Notes: a model not told the origin generated them from the letters alone. 64,000 nt of DNA from Thermococcus sp. (GCF_017656495.1 NZ_JACDNS010000005.1:1-64000); one strand, 5' to 3'; shown: positions 1 through 10,024, counted from the stretch's first letter. Numbers and translations are program-made.

Positions 1-85
1 GGGGTAGCCTAGCCTGGGAAGGCGCGGGCCTGGAGAGTCCGTGGGCGTTAAGCCCTCCGGGGTTCAAATCCCCGCCCCGGCGCCA
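1..85 (+). tRNA. tRNA-Ser (anticodon GGA), 5' end cut by window edge
   Basis: A class II tRNA with encoded CCA (83-85). The T arm is CGGGG-loop-CCCCG, and the acceptor 3' strand CCCCGGC (75-81) needs 5' GCCGGGG, of which only GGGG lies in the window, so three bases are missing. The D stem is GCC/GGC. The anticodon stem-loop has a 7-base loop CTGGAGA, giving anticodon GGA (serine, UCC/UCU codons), and the long variable arm fits serine. It is GC-rich against AT-rich flanks, as is usual for hyperthermophile stable RNAs. Confidence 0.93.
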
Positions 86-226
86 TATAAACTTTTGTAG
101 AACATAATCTGTTACATTCTCAAACTCCCTCGCTTGACATACCACCCAACACAAATTCTTTAAGCATTTGTTAGTCACTCTTACTTGAATTGTACAAAAG
201 GAATTTGATATCCTTTGGTGAATCTC

Positions 227-1066
227 ATGAATCAAGAAGTTAAGGGAACGCTATTTGCATTTATAGCTTTAATACTTGTAGGGGTTGAGCCAGTTGTTAT
301 TAAATCAAACCCAGTTAATCCACTTAGCTTTGCAGCATTTTCCGCACTGTTTGCATCTTTGATATTGTGGATACTGATTTTGTCCTCAGGCAAATGGAGA
401 GAGCTAAAAGAAAGTCCAGAGTATCTTCATAAAGCCTTTCTTGTGGGTCTTTTTGGAACAACCTTAGCGTACCTTGCATATTCATATGGTACTCGAATGA
501 GCACAGCAATAAATGCATCTCTAATAACAAGGAGTGAGGTGTTGTACTCATTTGTCCTTTCATATCTGTTTTTGAGGGAGAAGATAACTAAAAAGCAGTT
601 CAGCTTTTCTTTGGTTATTCTTCTAGGACTGGTTCTTGTAATAACTCAGGGAAAGCTCATAGAGCCTAAGAAAGGTGATATATTACTTTTATTTACACCT
701 CTTTTCTGGCAGATGGGACATACAATAGCTAAGCGGTTACCATATTCTCCTTATTTAATAGCTACCCTTAGAAATACATTTGGGGGATTGGTTCTTTTAC
801 TTCTAGCTTTTCCTCTCGACTTGGAATTTACCAATTTGGCTGTAATTGAGGGAATTATAATTGCACTAACACAGGCTCTGTGGTATTCAGCCTTAAAGCT
901 CATCAATCTCTCAAAAGCTACTGCAATAATAACACCAGCGCCAGCTGTTGCTATTGCATTATCAATACTTCTTGGAGAGAGATTCACAATTTATCATGCT
1001 ATGGGATTTATCCTAATAACACTGGGAACTTTAGGAGTTTCAAAAATGAAAAGTGAGCAGCGCTAA
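227..1066 (+). CDS. EamA/DMT-superfamily transporter
   Basis: A 279-residue integral membrane protein with about ten hydrophobic segments arranged as two EamA-like halves, typical of drug/metabolite transporters (RhaT/YdcZ type). The ATG at 227 was chosen because GGTGA (217-221) sits 5 nt upstream; in-frame TTG and GTG codons lie just before it. The second half ends with a typical segment, [18 protein letters not shown], that resembles the conserved end of EamA domains. A TATA-like ttctttaag lies near 157-166. The gene ends 4 nt inside the convergent panB gene. Substrate cannot be inferred; a second member of the family lies at 38845. Confidence 0.85.
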   Translation: MNQEVKGTLFAFIALILVGVEPVVIKSNPVNPLSFAAFSALFASLILWILILSSGKWRELKESPEYLHKAFLVGLFGTTLAYLAYSYGTRMSTAINASLITRSEVLYSFVLSYLFLREKITKKQFSFSLVILLGLVLVITQGKLIEPKKGDILLLFTPLFWQMGHTIAKRLPYSPYLIATLRNTFGGLVLLLLAFPLDLEFTNLAVIEGIIIALTQALWYSALKLINLSKATAIITPAPAVAIALSILLGERFTIYHAMGFILITLGTLGVSKMKSEQR

Positions 1067-1938
1067 TCTTCAAAATTGTCAAAAGGTTCTTCCATAAGTC
1101 TTTCAATCACCCTTCTCTTCTTTTTCTCAAAGTCTTCTTTGTCTAGAAATTCCCAATAATGCTTTGGCTCTGGAAATCTGCTTTCCTTAACATCACTCCT
1201 GTATTCTTCAAGGGCAAGCTGAATCATGCTCCTCAAATCGGCATATTTTTTGACAAACGGAGGAACATTCTCATAGATACCCAACAAGTCATGCCAAACT
1301 AAAACCTGACCATCAACGTATGGTCCAGAGCCAATTCCAATTGTTGGTATCTTAACTTCCTCTGTTACAAGCTTTGCCACATCTGCAAGTACAAACTCCA
1401 AAACAACGGCAAATGCTCCTGCTTTTTCTAAGGCTTTTGCATCCCTAAGAATTTCCTCAATCTCTTCTTCAGTTTCACCCATTAAGCGGTAACCACCTAA
1501 ACGGAGATAACGCTGAGGTGTTAAACCAGTGTGTCCCATTACGGGAATTCCAACTCTCACAAGCTTTTTAACAAGCTTTCTGTGGTCATAACCACCCTCA
1601 ATTTTCACAGCATCGGCACCCGCTTGAATAAGCTTTGCCGCATTTTTAAGCCCTTCCTCAATGCTTACTTCATAGCTCATGAAAGGCATATCTGCCAAAA
1701 CTAGACCTCTCTTGACAGCTTTGGCAACAGCTCTTGTGTGATAGACCATCTGCTCTATGGACACATTTAGTGTGTTTGGCTCACCGTAAACTACCATGCC
1801 GAGGGAATCTCCAATAAAAATAATGTCAATACCTGCTTTATCTGCTATCAGCGCTGAAGGGTAATCATAAGCTGTTACCATGACAATTTTCTCTTTTCCC
1901 TTCATTTCCATAATTTTCCTTGGAGTTATCTCTCTCAT
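1063..1938 (-). CDS. panB: 3-methyl-2-oxobutanoate hydroxymethyltransferase
   Basis: Ketopantoate hydroxymethyltransferase (291 aa) transfers a hydroxymethyl group from methylenetetrahydrofolate (or an archaeal pterin analogue) to 2-oxoisovalerate, the first committed step to pantoate and coenzyme A. The TIM-barrel signature is clear: VTAYDYPSA near the N-terminus, the metal-binding [18 protein letters not shown], and [18 protein letters not shown]. The start at 1938 follows GGTGA at a 4-5 nt spacing; an upstream in-frame extension lacks family similarity and is rejected. The C-terminus is longer than in bacterial PanB, ending in a charged tail. It is divergent from archease over a 57-bp gap. 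Confidence 0.96.
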   Translation of the reverse strand: MREITPRKIMEMKGKEKIVMVTAYDYPSALIADKAGIDIIFIGDSLGMVVYGEPNTLNVSIEQMVYHTRAVAKAVKRGLVLADMPFMSYEVSIEEGLKNAAKLIQAGADAVKIEGGYDHRKLVKKLVRVGIPVMGHTGLTPQRYLRLGGYRLMGETEEEIEEILRDAKALEKAGAFAVVLEFVLADVAKLVTEEVKIPTIGIGSGPYVDGQVLVWHDLLGIYENVPPFVKKYADLRSMIQLALEEYRSDVKESRFPEPKHYWEFLDKEDFEKKKRRVIERLMEEPFDNFED

Positions 1939-1995
1939 ATTCTCACCCAAGCCTAATAAACCCCCAAGGAATATTAACCTATCGGAGGTGAGAGG
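1939..1995. promoter_or_regulatory. Divergent promoter region, panB / archease
   Basis: This 57-bp gap must hold both promoters. An AT-rich stretch near 1968-1979 (ggaatattaacc) is placed for leftward panB transcription, and one near 1953-1961 (ctaataaac) for rightward archease transcription. Each would give a transcript start close to its SD sequence. Assignment rests on spacing only. Confidence 0.4.
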
Positions 1996-2430
1996 ATGAA
2001 AATGAGAAAGTGGGAGCACTATGAACATACTGCAGACATAGGAATTAGAGGATACGGAAGAACACTTGAAGAAGCTTTTGAGAATGTTGCCATAGCGTTA
2101 TTCGACGTAATGGTTAATGTGAGAAAAGTCGAGCCAAAGGAAGTGAGAGAGATTGAAGTTAGCGGCGAGGACTTATATGCTCTGCTCTACAACTTCCTTG
2201 AAGAGCTCTTGATTCTCCATGATACTGAAGGACTTGTATTTTCAGACTTTGAAGTTAAGATTGAGAAAACCAAAGAAGGGTATAAGCTCAAAGCCAAAGC
2301 CTATGGAGAACCTTTAGATTATGAAAAGCATGAGCCTAAGGAAGAAGTTAAGGCAATAACATACCATGACATGAAAATTGAACAGTTGGAAGAGGGAACT
2401 TGGATTGTCCAGCTTGTTCCAGATTTGTGA
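1996..2430 (+). CDS. Archease, RtcB ligase cofactor
   Basis: A 144-residue archease (MTH1598/TM1083 family). It starts with the family hallmark [16 protein letters not shown], whose Asp helps form the metal site, and ends in [21 protein letters not shown]. Archease speeds guanylylation and multiple turnover of the RNA ligase RtcB and broadens its NTP use. The gene directly precedes rtcB with a 50-bp gap, the expected partnership for tRNA splicing and RNA repair. The strong GGAGGTGA (1984-1991) supports ATG 1996; ATG 2002, giving MRKWEHYEH, is a close alternative at a spacing of 10. Confidence 0.96.
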   Translation: MKMRKWEHYEHTADIGIRGYGRTLEEAFENVAIALFDVMVNVRKVEPKEVREIEVSGEDLYALLYNFLEELLILHDTEGLVFSDFEVKIEKTKEGYKLKAKAYGEPLDYEKHEPKEEVKAITYHDMKIEQLEEGTWIVQLVPDL

Positions 2431-2480
2431 AGCAAAGCTCTTAAATCACATGAAGGTAATTTAATCTGGAGGTGAGAAAA

Positions 2481-3920
2481 ATGGTTCCATTAAAAAGAAT
2501 TGACCAAATAAGATGGGAAATACCAAAGTTTGATAGAAGAATGAGAGTTCCTGGCAGAGTTTATGCAGATGATGTTTTAATCCAGAAGATGCGCCAAGAT
2601 AGAACACTTGAACAAGCTGCAAATGTTGCTATGCTTCCTGGGATTTACAAATACTCTATAGTCATGCCCGATGGTCACCAGGGTTATGGTTTCCCAATTG
2701 GTGGTGTTGCGGCTTTCGATGCCAAGGAAGGTGTCATTAGTCCGGGGGGAGTAGGTTACGACATCAACTGTGGAGTGAGGTTAATCAGAACAAACCTAAC
2801 AGAAAAGGAAGTGAGACCAAAGATTAAGCAGCTCATTGATACACTCTTTAAGAATGTCCCAAGCGGATTGGGAAGCAAAGGAAGAGTTAGACTGCAGTGG
2901 ACCCAACTAGATGATGTTCTTGTCGATGGTGCAAAGTGGGCTGTTGATAACGGCTACGGCTGGGGTGAAGACTTAGAGAGACTGGAAGAAGGAGGAAGAA
3001 TGGAAGGAGCAAATCCCTCTTATGTAAGCGATACAGCAAAGAGAAGAGGTGCACCACAGCTTGGCTCTCTTGGCAGTGGAAACCACTTTCTTGAGGTGCA
3101 AGTTGTGGACAAAATCTTTGACCCCGAAGTGGCTAAGGTTTATGGTCTCTTTGAGGGCCAGGTAGTCGTTATGGTTCACACTGGTTCAAGAGGTTTGGGT
3201 CATCAGGTTGCAAGTGATTATCTGAGGATTATGGAAAAAGCCAATCGGAAGTATGGGATTCCGTGGCCAGACAGAGAACTTGTTAGCGTTCCATTCCAAA
3301 GTGAAGAAGGTCAGAGATACTTTAGTGCGATGAAGGCAGCCGCAAATTTCGCTTGGGCAAACAGGCAGATGATTACTCACTGGGTAAGAGAGAGCTTTGA
3401 GGAAGTGTTCAGACAAAAAGCTGAGGACTTAGGGATGCACATTGTTTATGACGTTGCTCACAATATAGCTAAGCTTGAAGAGCATGAGGTAAATGGAAAG
3501 AGCGTTAAAGTCGTCGTTCACAGAAAAGGTGCAACTAGAGCATTTCCACCAGGACACGAAGCAGTGCCGAGAATTTATAGAGATGTTGGGCAACCTGTAC
3601 TTATTCCTGGTTCAATGGGAACCGCAAGCTATGTCTTAGCTGGAACTGAAGGAGCCATGAAAGAGGCATTTGGTTCAACATGCCACGGTGCTGGGAGAGT
3701 TCTCAGCAGAAAAGCCGCTACAAGGCAATATAGAGGAGACAGGCTTAGAAATGAGCTTATGCAGAGAGGGATCTACATCAGGGCAGCGAGCCTAAGGGTT
3801 GTTGCAGAAGAAGCTCCAGGGGCTTATAAGAACGTTGACAACGTCGTCAATGTCGTTGCAAAGGCAGGAATTGCAAAGCTAGTTGCGAGAATGAGACCAA
3901 TCGGAGTTGCTAAAGGCTGA
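2481..3920 (+). CDS. rtcB: tRNA-splicing ligase RtcB
   Basis: RtcB (479 aa) joins 2',3'-cyclic phosphate and 5'-OH RNA ends using GTP and Mn2+. Visible active-site features are [10 protein letters not shown], with the metal-binding Asp/Cys, [32 protein letters not shown], and [10 protein letters not shown], with the histidine that becomes guanylylated. Length matches intein-free Pyrococcus homologues; no intein is inserted. ATG 2481 follows GGAGGTGA (2468-2475) with a 5-nt spacing; a GTG at 2472 lies inside the SD and was rejected. A T-rich tail follows the stop. It is co-oriented with archease and probably co-transcribed. Confidence 0.98.
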   Translation: MVPLKRIDQIRWEIPKFDRRMRVPGRVYADDVLIQKMRQDRTLEQAANVAMLPGIYKYSIVMPDGHQGYGFPIGGVAAFDAKEGVISPGGVGYDINCGVRLIRTNLTEKEVRPKIKQLIDTLFKNVPSGLGSKGRVRLQWTQLDDVLVDGAKWAVDNGYGWGEDLERLEEGGRMEGANPSYVSDTAKRRGAPQLGSLGSGNHFLEVQVVDKIFDPEVAKVYGLFEGQVVVMVHTGSRGLGHQVASDYLRIMEKANRKYGIPWPDRELVSVPFQSEEGQRYFSAMKAAANFAWANRQMITHWVRESFEEVFRQKAEDLGMHIVYDVAHNIAKLEEHEVNGKSVKVVVHRKGATRAFPPGHEAVPRIYRDVGQPVLIPGSMGTASYVLAGTEGAMKEAFGSTCHGAGRVLSRKAATRQYRGDRLRNELMQRGIYIRAASLRVVAEEAPGAYKNVDNVVNVVAKAGIAKLVARMRPIGVAKG

Positions 3921-3931
3921 ACTTCTTCTGA

Positions 3932-3956
3932 AATTTATTCTTTTTCTATTTTGAAT
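3932..3956 (+). terminator. T-rich terminator after rtcB
   Basis: Several T tracts (aaatttattctttttctatttt) follow the rtcB stop without a hairpin. This is the usual archaeal intrinsic termination signal. The leftward ABC operon ends on the other side. Confidence 0.5.
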
Positions 3957-3992
3957 TTCACAAGTGATAAAAAGAGAAAGCAGAAATTTCAG

Positions 3993-4976
3993 CTATCTTA
4001 AATCGCTTGTCATGAATTTTGCATAAGCTATACTGAAGGGTAAGAGCAGTTGAACAATTAAAATTGCTAAGTTATTGAAAGCTAAGCTCAGGGATTCTCC
4101 TATTGGAAGGTAATCATTGGAAAACTCATCTCCTGCAAAAGATGATATAACTAGCTGACTATAGTGGCTTGCTGGGCTTAGGGATTTAAGGCGTTTTTTC
4201 CACATGTTCAACTTGTTCTGCCATTCTTCAAACGCTGGACATGTGTAGTCCATGTGGATTGGTTCTGGCTCTCCAGAAGATGGAGTCTTGATTCTTGGTG
4301 GCGGACAGTAAGGTTGCTCCCCAGCAATTTTACCTGCAATAACTTCAGCCATCATTGGATATATAAGTGTCAAAAAGATCGCTAGTACTATGGCAATAAG
4401 CATTGAAGTTTCTGGCTTTTTAAGAAGTGTTGAAAGCATTGTTCCCAAGCTTAGAAACGTAAGCATGTAAATCAGTGTAAAAACTGCTGCCAAAAGTGCT
4501 CTAATCATTGAGGGTCCATCTATTGGAACACCAATTGTCAGAAAGTAGGCAATTGAAAAAACATATCCAATAAAGATTATGAGCATTAAAGCCAAGGCGT
4601 TGCCTAAAAACTTGCCGTTAATAACCTGATCTCTGTAGAGAGGATGGCCTAGGAGCACTTTAATTGTTCCCTCTTCTACTTCTTTATTTATTGAATCTGC
4701 TCCAAGAGCTACTCCAATGAGTGCCCCAAAAACTGTTAAAGTCTCCAGATTCATGAAAATTGAAAGAGAAACTGGAGTTTGAGCAATCTGTCCTTGTCCA
4801 CCAAAAATTGTATCGAGGGGAAACACTCTAATTTGACCTGCTGATGCTATTATCTCATCCTTGAGTGCATAGTTCATGAGAAAGATAAAAAAGAGGTAAA
4901 ATGCTAAGATTCCTATGAATCTCTTGCTCCTCACTGCCACGTAAAATTCCTTGAACGCTATGTTCAATTCTTTCAT
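3993..4976 (-). CDS. ABC-2 type transporter permease (operon gene 4)
   Basis: A 327-residue permease with about six membrane segments. The N-terminal helix FKEFYVAVRSKRFIG and the motif EVEEGTIKVLLGHPLYRDQVINGKFLGNAL are the conserved cytoplasmic region of ABC-2/NatB-type permeases. A loop of about 60 residues between predicted segments near 210-265 is probably extracellular and contains Cys-Pro-Pro-Pro. The gene is last in a leftward four-gene operon. It closely parallels the permease at 8102-9058, so the two probably form a heterodimeric channel for the ATPase at 7178-8092. A G-rich SD (gggggtt) precedes ATG 4976. Confidence 0.87.
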   Translation of the reverse strand: MKELNIAFKEFYVAVRSKRFIGILAFYLFFIFLMNYALKDEIIASAGQIRVFPLDTIFGGQGQIAQTPVSLSIFMNLETLTVFGALIGVALGADSINKEVEEGTIKVLLGHPLYRDQVINGKFLGNALALMLIIFIGYVFSIAYFLTIGVPIDGPSMIRALLAAVFTLIYMLTFLSLGTMLSTLLKKPETSMLIAIVLAIFLTLIYPMMAEVIAGKIAGEQPYCPPPRIKTPSSGEPEPIHMDYTCPAFEEWQNKLNMWKKRLKSLSPASHYSQLVISSFAGDEFSNDYLPIGESLSLAFNNLAILIVQLLLPFSIAYAKFMTSDLR

Positions 4977-4994
4977 GATTTAACCCCCATGTCT

Positions 4995-7172
4995 TCATCT
5001 CCTCCCAATGCGACGCATCATGAATATTACTGCTCCAAATGTCAGTATGAGTATTAGTATTCCAAGATATGCGGAGCTTGAACTCTGTCTTACTCTAACT
5101 CTTATACTGTCCTCCCATTCAGTCTGATCTGATTTTACTGTGATTGTGACCCTATACTCTCCTGCTGGTGTAGTATCGGGAACTTTAATTGTTAGAGTTA
5201 CTTCCTGATAACCTCCTCTGTCAAGTTTTGCAATCCTCTCTGGTGAAACGGTAACTTCCCAACCATCTGGAGCTTTTATATCAAAATTTATGTTAGTTAT
5301 TGGAGCCGTTCCTGGATTTGACAGGATTATTCGGGTTGAAACTTCCTTTCCGGCCTGGACAGAGAGTTGGTAATTCATTAAATTTACGTCGAGCTCGTAG
5401 TTTCCGATAAGCTCGATTTCAAGCTCCTTCTCAAACTTTATTCCAGAGGAGCTTTCAACGATCAGTTTTGCATGATACGTTCCGGGCTGTGCGTTATATG
5501 AAGGAATTATTTTAAGCCACACGGATTTTGACTGTCCACTGTTAATGCTTATTGAACTAACCTCAACGTTGCTCTGTGGGTCTCTAAGGAAGCGATACGC
5601 CCACTCATTTGGAAGACCAACTAAAGAAAGCTTGTATTCATCATCATTTTTTCCCAAATTGACAATTCTGATTTCGTATGGGAGCTGATACTCAAAGCTT
5701 ACAGAGAGAGTATCTGTGTCCATCTCAACGTTGAAGTAATACGGTGCTCTCTGAAGAGCCATAGTTATACTCTTCTCCTCTCCGTCAAGTAGTTCAATCT
5801 CTTTACTGGCATTTGAGTATCCTTTCTTTTCAATGGTGATTATGTATTTTCCAGGATCAAGTTCAGTTTTAAGTTGGCCAGCTGTATCAGTGAAGTATGT
5901 GGTGGTTTCATTAATGCAGACTTTCGCTTTGGGGACAGGGTTACCTTCGTCATCAACGACACTCAGGGAAAGGGTAGCTTTTTCCCCTTTGTAGGTTTTA
6001 TACACAAACACACTGAATGAATAACTGTTATTGTTTATTGCTACCCTTATGGTATGAGTTCCAAGTTCTGCATTTCTTGGAATTTCAACAATGAGAGAGA
6101 GTTCTTGAGGAGTTGCACTAGGTAGAAGGAAGGATCTAATTCTAACTCCGTTGAGTATAAAGTATGCATCCCAGTCTTTTGGTTTTTCAACCACTTGAAC
6201 ATTTACAACTTTATCAGAGCCGTAATTAGTCAGCATAATTGGAAATGCAACTTTTTCTCCAGCTTCACTCTCTATGGATAGAATGGACAGCTTCACATCA
6301 ATTTCCTCTCGCTGCTGGACATATATCTTAACCTCTCCAAGCTCTTTGCCTATGGAGAATTTAATTATACCAGTGCCACTTGCGTCTTCTGGGAGGGTTA
6401 CAGCTAGATTTAAGTATCTCACTTCTCCGGCTTTTAGGGTTATTTCACTAACTTCATATCCCTTTTGTGCATCTGCCAATTTGACATCCCAATTCAATGG
6501 CTTAGAAATGATTTTTAGTGGCAATGTTATGTCGTCGTTGCCTTTATTGATGACCTCAATGGGTATATCAACAGAATCACCAGCTTTAGCAGTTATTGCA
6601 TCAAAAGTGTAGTGAATTTCGTATTCTAATTCTGGAGTTTTTTCAACTGTAATATCTGCCACGTATACTAAGAGTTTTCCATCAAGATACTCAAGTGCCA
6701 GTTTATCATAAACATCATAAGAGCCATTCTTAATTACGTACTCCATGGAACCTAGTTTGATAGTGATATTCTCGTTGGTCATGTTTAAAACCTCAAAGGT
6801 GTAGCCGTCAACTGTGTAACTCTGTCCTACTTTGGGGATTATCTCTTGAGAAAGCTGGGGCTGATACTGGATTATTAGAAACAGCTGTTCTCCATCAAAA
6901 CTCCCGGGGATTATTCTAAGGTTGTCAACCTCAATAATGCCACCGAATTTGACCATTTGAAGTGCCTTAATGTCATTCCCTTGATAGATAATTATATATG
7001 GTAAGTAATCTTTGCTTAAAGTCAGCTTGATTTGATAGTCCCCAACTTGAAGGCTTTCTCCAACCTTAATTTTCCCTTGGAACACCTCAACCCAAGGTTG
7101 GGCAGTTATTGGAGGCACTAATGACAACAAGAGGAGGGAGACTGTAAGCATACTTAACACAAACTTTTTCAT
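4995..7172 (-). CDS. Large secreted, membrane-anchored NEW3/CARDB-type protein
   Basis: A 725-residue surface protein. The N-terminus is a signal peptide (KKFVLSMLTVSLLLLSL...), and the C-terminus is one transmembrane helix (YLGILILILTFGAVIFMM) followed by the basic tail RRIGRR. Between them lie beta-rich modules: two N-terminal beta domains; repeated NEW3/alpha-galactosidase-associated domains (for example GDSVDIPIEVINKGNDDI and GKEVSTRIILSNPGTAPI); and a carboxypeptidase-regulatory-like domain near residues 400-480 (VVDDEGNPVPKAKVCI...TDTAGQLKTELDPGKYIITIEKKGYS). The start at 7172 has AGGTGA 5 nt upstream, overlapping the ATPase stop. Its place between ATPase and permease suggests an extracellular accessory of the transporter. 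No catalytic motif was seen. Confidence 0.82.
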   Translation of the reverse strand: MKKFVLSMLTVSLLLLSLVPPITAQPWVEVFQGKIKVGESLQVGDYQIKLTLSKDYLPYIIIYQGNDIKALQMVKFGGIIEVDNLRIIPGSFDGEQLFLIIQYQPQLSQEIIPKVGQSYTVDGYTFEVLNMTNENITIKLGSMEYVIKNGSYDVYDKLALEYLDGKLLVYVADITVEKTPELEYEIHYTFDAITAKAGDSVDIPIEVINKGNDDITLPLKIISKPLNWDVKLADAQKGYEVSEITLKAGEVRYLNLAVTLPEDASGTGIIKFSIGKELGEVKIYVQQREEIDVKLSILSIESEAGEKVAFPIMLTNYGSDKVVNVQVVEKPKDWDAYFILNGVRIRSFLLPSATPQELSLIVEIPRNAELGTHTIRVAINNNSYSFSVFVYKTYKGEKATLSLSVVDDEGNPVPKAKVCINETTTYFTDTAGQLKTELDPGKYIITIEKKGYSNASKEIELLDGEEKSITMALQRAPYYFNVEMDTDTLSVSFEYQLPYEIRIVNLGKNDDEYKLSLVGLPNEWAYRFLRDPQSNVEVSSISINSGQSKSVWLKIIPSYNAQPGTYHAKLIVESSSGIKFEKELEIELIGNYELDVNLMNYQLSVQAGKEVSTRIILSNPGTAPITNINFDIKAPDGWEVTVSPERIAKLDRGGYQEVTLTIKVPDTTPAGEYRVTITVKSDQTEWEDSIRVRVRQSSSSAYLGILILILTFGAVIFMMRRIGRR

Positions 7173-7177
7173 AATTC

Positions 7178-8092
7178 TCACCTCTTGTAAATCGTTTTTA
7201 GGAATACATCTTCCAAGCTTGGCTCTTCAATATCTAAACTGACTATTGTTATACCTTTCTTTGATAGATATTCCGATATCTCACCCCTGATGTCTTCCCT
7301 TGCAAATATAATAGCTTTGTTATTGTTGACATATTCCAACCTTATAATCCCAGGTAAGTCAATTTCTGGTAAGGGTTGTTTTGTCTCAACAGTTATTTCA
7401 TATCCTTCAAGCTCCATGAACTGTTTTTTAATTTCTTCCAATGTTCCCACGGCCCTAAGCTTGCCCTTTACAATTATTCCAACTTTATCACTAAGCTCTT
7501 CAACTTCACTTAATATATGGGAGGAGAAGAATACGGTTTTTCCCTTTTTACGCTCTTCTTTGACAATGCTTTTGACAAGAAATGCTCCTTCAGGGTCAAG
7601 TCCACTCGTTGGCTCATCGAGGATTAGCACTTCAGGGTCATTTATCAAAGCTTGAGCCAGCAATAGACGTTGTTTCATTCCTTTTGAGAATGTTTTGACT
7701 TTCCTGTACTTTACATCCCATAATCCAACGAGTTTCAATAGCTCCTCAATCCGTTTCTCTTTCTCTTGCCTTGAAAAATTATAGAAGTTAGCAAAAAACT
7801 CAAGATTCTTCCAAGCTGTCAACTCTTCATAGATGGTAGCATTTTCAGGCAAAAATCCAATTCTTTCTTTGACCTTAATTGGTTCTCTAAAAACATCATG
7901 TCCTAAAATCCTAATAGTTCCTTCGTCAGGTATTATGAGCCCAAGCATGCTTAAAATTGTTGTAGTCTTACCTGCACCATTTGGGCCTAAAAATCCAAAG
8001 ACAATACCTTTTTCAACATTTAGCGTGAGTCCATCAACGGCTTTCAGATTTCCATACTTTTTTGTGAGATTTTCAATTTCAATTGTATACAT
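7178..8092 (-). CDS. ABC transporter ATP-binding protein
   Basis: A 304-residue nucleotide-binding subunit of the CcmA/NatA class. It has Walker A GPNGAGKTTT, a Q-loop region at FLPENATIYEELTAWKN, signature FSKGMKQRLLLAQAL, Walker B VLILDEPTSGLD and H-loop SSHIL. The C-terminal 85 residues form the extension common in ABC-2 exporters (DUF4162-like). ATG 8092 is preceded by GAGGTGA, which overlaps the stop of the upstream permease. It presumably powers the two flanking ABC-2 permeases. Substrate is unknown; polysaccharide, lipid or peptide export are all compatible. Confidence 0.95.
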   Translation of the reverse strand: MYTIEIENLTKKYGNLKAVDGLTLNVEKGIVFGFLGPNGAGKTTTILSMLGLIIPDEGTIRILGHDVFREPIKVKERIGFLPENATIYEELTAWKNLEFFANFYNFSRQEKEKRIEELLKLVGLWDVKYRKVKTFSKGMKQRLLLAQALINDPEVLILDEPTSGLDPEGAFLVKSIVKEERKKGKTVFFSSHILSEVEELSDKVGIIVKGKLRAVGTLEEIKKQFMELEGYEITVETKQPLPEIDLPGIIRLEYVNNNKAIIFAREDIRGEISEYLSKKGITIVSLDIEEPSLEDVFLKTIYKR

Positions 8093-8101
8093 GCTATCAC
8101 C

Positions 8102-9058
8102 TCAATTCAAGTCTCTATTCATAAACTTAGCATATGCAATTGCAAATGGTAAGAGGAGGATTACTATCAATGCAACGATATTTTGCCAAACTAAGCTAAG
8201 ACTTTCCAAGATTGTCCTATCCTCAAACATGCTACCTCCAAAGAATTGGAAATTCATTATTTCAATTTTTTGTCCAAATATTGAACCTACAATTGATCCA
8301 TAATGGGAAGAAGGAACTATGTACATTAAAGTACGCAACGTGTGAACATACTTTTCCCATGCGGGATTATACATTGTAGTCTGGTTTGACATTAATGCAG
8401 CTTGGAAGAGTTCGTCCCTATATATGAACATTGTGACTATACTAACGATCATTGGGTAAAGGAACTGAAGGAAGAATATGAAAATTATTGTCACAAGAAG
8501 AGCCGTAGAAGGTTTCTTGATAATGACGGAGAATAACATGCCAAATACAAGAAATATTAAAGCATAGATTATTGAGAATGGGATCGTAGCAATGAGCATT
8601 GATAAATCCTTCCAAGTCACTGCTATTCCAAGGAGAAGTGAAAATGCCAGAGTTAGGGAGTAGAAAATCAGGACTCCAACTGTAATAGTGAGGGCTGAGC
8701 CAAAGAACTTCCCAAAAAGGAATTGGTCTCTATAAATTGGTTTGCTGAGGGTAATTTTGATAGTACCTTGCTCAAGTTCTCTATTTATTATGTCGTATCC
8801 AAGCAAACCTCCTAAAAAAGGCAGCAAATTGTTTAAGGCTCCTGAAAATGAGGATACAAACATCATTTGAAAAGGAGATGTTCCAGCATATAGCTGTCTG
8901 TACATCTCTCCAATTTCTGGGTTTCCAAGTACGAAGTTTTTAATCATGTATGCAAAGCTTAACGACAGTAAAACAAAAAGAGCAACCATTATCGCAAATC
9001 TTTTTGTTTTAATTTGCACATAAACCTCTTTCAGGGCAATATTGAGAACTGGATTCAT
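8102..9058 (-). CDS. ABC-2 type transporter permease (operon gene 1)
   Basis: A 318-residue six-helix permease. It shares its layout with the fourth operon gene: an N-terminal amphipathic LNIALKEVYVQIKTKRFAI, then the conserved ELEQGTIKITLSKPIYRDQFLFGKFFGSAL, and a C-terminal LLPFAIAYAKFMNRDLN that mirrors LLPFSIAYAKFMTSDLR. The close match suggests duplication. ATG 9058 was preferred over a GTG at 9067 that abuts the SD. It is the first gene of the operon. Confidence 0.87.
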   Translation of the reverse strand: MNPVLNIALKEVYVQIKTKRFAIMVALFVLLSLSFAYMIKNFVLGNPEIGEMYRQLYAGTSPFQMMFVSSFSGALNNLLPFLGGLLGYDIINRELEQGTIKITLSKPIYRDQFLFGKFFGSALTITVGVLIFYSLTLAFSLLLGIAVTWKDLSMLIATIPFSIIYALIFLVFGMLFSVIIKKPSTALLVTIIFIFFLQFLYPMIVSIVTMFIYRDELFQAALMSNQTTMYNPAWEKYVHTLRTLMYIVPSSHYGSIVGSIFGQKIEIMNFQFFGGSMFEDRTILESLSLVWQNIVALIVILLLPFAIAYAKFMNRDLN

Positions 9059-9139
9059 ACTACCCACTCACCTGTAAAGTTTTCTTTACATCCCTTATTA
9101 TGCCATCACTTATAAATTTTACGATAAAAAGAAGAAAAC

Positions 9140-9469
9140 TTACTCCTTCTCAAGAATTACTGCAGTGCCATATGCAAAAATCTCAGCAGCCCCAGCAGCA
9201 ACTGCAGAAGTCATGAACCTAACTCCGATAACTCCATTGGCTCCCATCTCTTTTGCATGCTGTATCATTCTTTGAAGTGCAACTTCCCTTGCCTCAGCAA
9301 GCATTTCAGTATACTCTTTAACTTCTCCACCAACAATGTTTCTTATCCCAGCAAGAATGTCTTTTCCAATGTGCTTAGCCCTAACCGTTGCTCCTCTGGC
9401 TATTCCAAGCACTTTAACGACCTTGTATCCTGGGACATATTCAGTAGTTGCAACAATAAACTCATCCAT
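9140..9469 (-). CDS. YbjQ/UPF0145 heavy-metal-binding-domain protein
   Basis: A 109-residue protein of the YbjQ family (DUF74). Recognisable segments are TEYVPGYKVVKVLGIARGATVRAK, the GGEVKEYTEMLAEAREVALQRM helix, and a glycine/alanine-rich strand AVAAGAAEIFAYGTAVIL. Members form pentameric rings; biochemical function is unsettled. The frame is open for about 105 codons upstream of Met 9469, but that part has no family similarity and looks like non-coding sequence, so the start with GGTG upstream is used. Divergent from moaC. Confidence 0.88.
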   Translation of the reverse strand: MDEFIVATTEYVPGYKVVKVLGIARGATVRAKHIGKDILAGIRNIVGGEVKEYTEMLAEAREVALQRMIQHAKEMGANGVIGVRFMTSAVAAGAAEIFAYGTAVILEKE

Positions 9470-9559
9470 ATAATCACACCCCCATATACCTCGGACTTCG
9501 ATGTATTGTAAGAATTCAAAGCTTAAATACTTTTCCATTGTAGAGAAAGTGGTGGTTGC

Positions 9560-10024
9560 ATGAAGCTCACTCACGTAGATGAAAAAGGTGTTAAAATGGT
9601 GGAAGTTGGCCATAAAGATGTTGTGTTTAGAAAAGCGATTGCCAAAGGAAAGATAAGGCTCAAACCGGAGACAATAAAGCTTATTCAAGAGGGCAAAACT
9701 AAAAAAGGAAACGTGATTGCGACAGCCCAAATAGCGGGGATTTTGGCAGTGAAGAGAACTTGGGAGATGATACCTCTTTGTCATCCTATTCCGTTAACTG
9801 GTGTTGACATAAGCTTTGAGTTTGGAGAAGATTACATTGAAGCAACTTGTGAAGTGAGAGCCTACTACAAGACGGGAGTTGAGATGGAAGCTTTGACAGG
9901 AGTTAGTGTCGCTTTACTTACAATCTGGGATATGGTGAAAGCCGTGGAAAAGGACGAGAAAGGACAGTATCCAGTTACGAGGATTTATGACATTAGAGTT
10001 GTTGAGAAGGTAAAGGGAACATAA
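9560..10024 (+). CDS. moaC: Cyclic pyranopterin monophosphate synthase MoaC
   Basis: MoaC (154 aa) converts the MoaA product (3',8-cyclo-GTP) to cyclic pyranopterin monophosphate in molybdopterin/tungstopterin synthesis. Thermococcales need this for tungsten oxidoreductases. Family signatures are all present: [20 protein letters not shown], the substrate-binding [36 protein letters not shown], with the catalytic Asp/Lys region, and a C-terminal [18 protein letters not shown] lies just before ATG 9560. It stands alone: no other moa gene is adjacent. Confidence 0.97.
   Translation: MKLTHVDEKGVKMVEVGHKDVVFRKAIAKGKIRLKPETIKLIQEGKTKKGNVIATAQIAGILAVKRTWEMIPLCHPIPLTGVDISFEFGEDYIEATCEVRAYYKTGVEMEALTGVSVALLTIWDMVKAVEKDEKGQYPVTRIYDIRVVEKVKGT

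Noticed and set aside
1..226. tRNA-Ser 3' end as an integration (att) site
   Set aside because: No second copy of the tRNA 3' end and no integrase gene in the window.
2481..3920. Intein in RtcB
   Set aside because: Length and motif order match intein-free RtcB.
9470..9784. N-terminal extension of the YbjQ-family gene
   Set aside because: Open frame only; no family similarity, and it would overlap moaC and its promoter.
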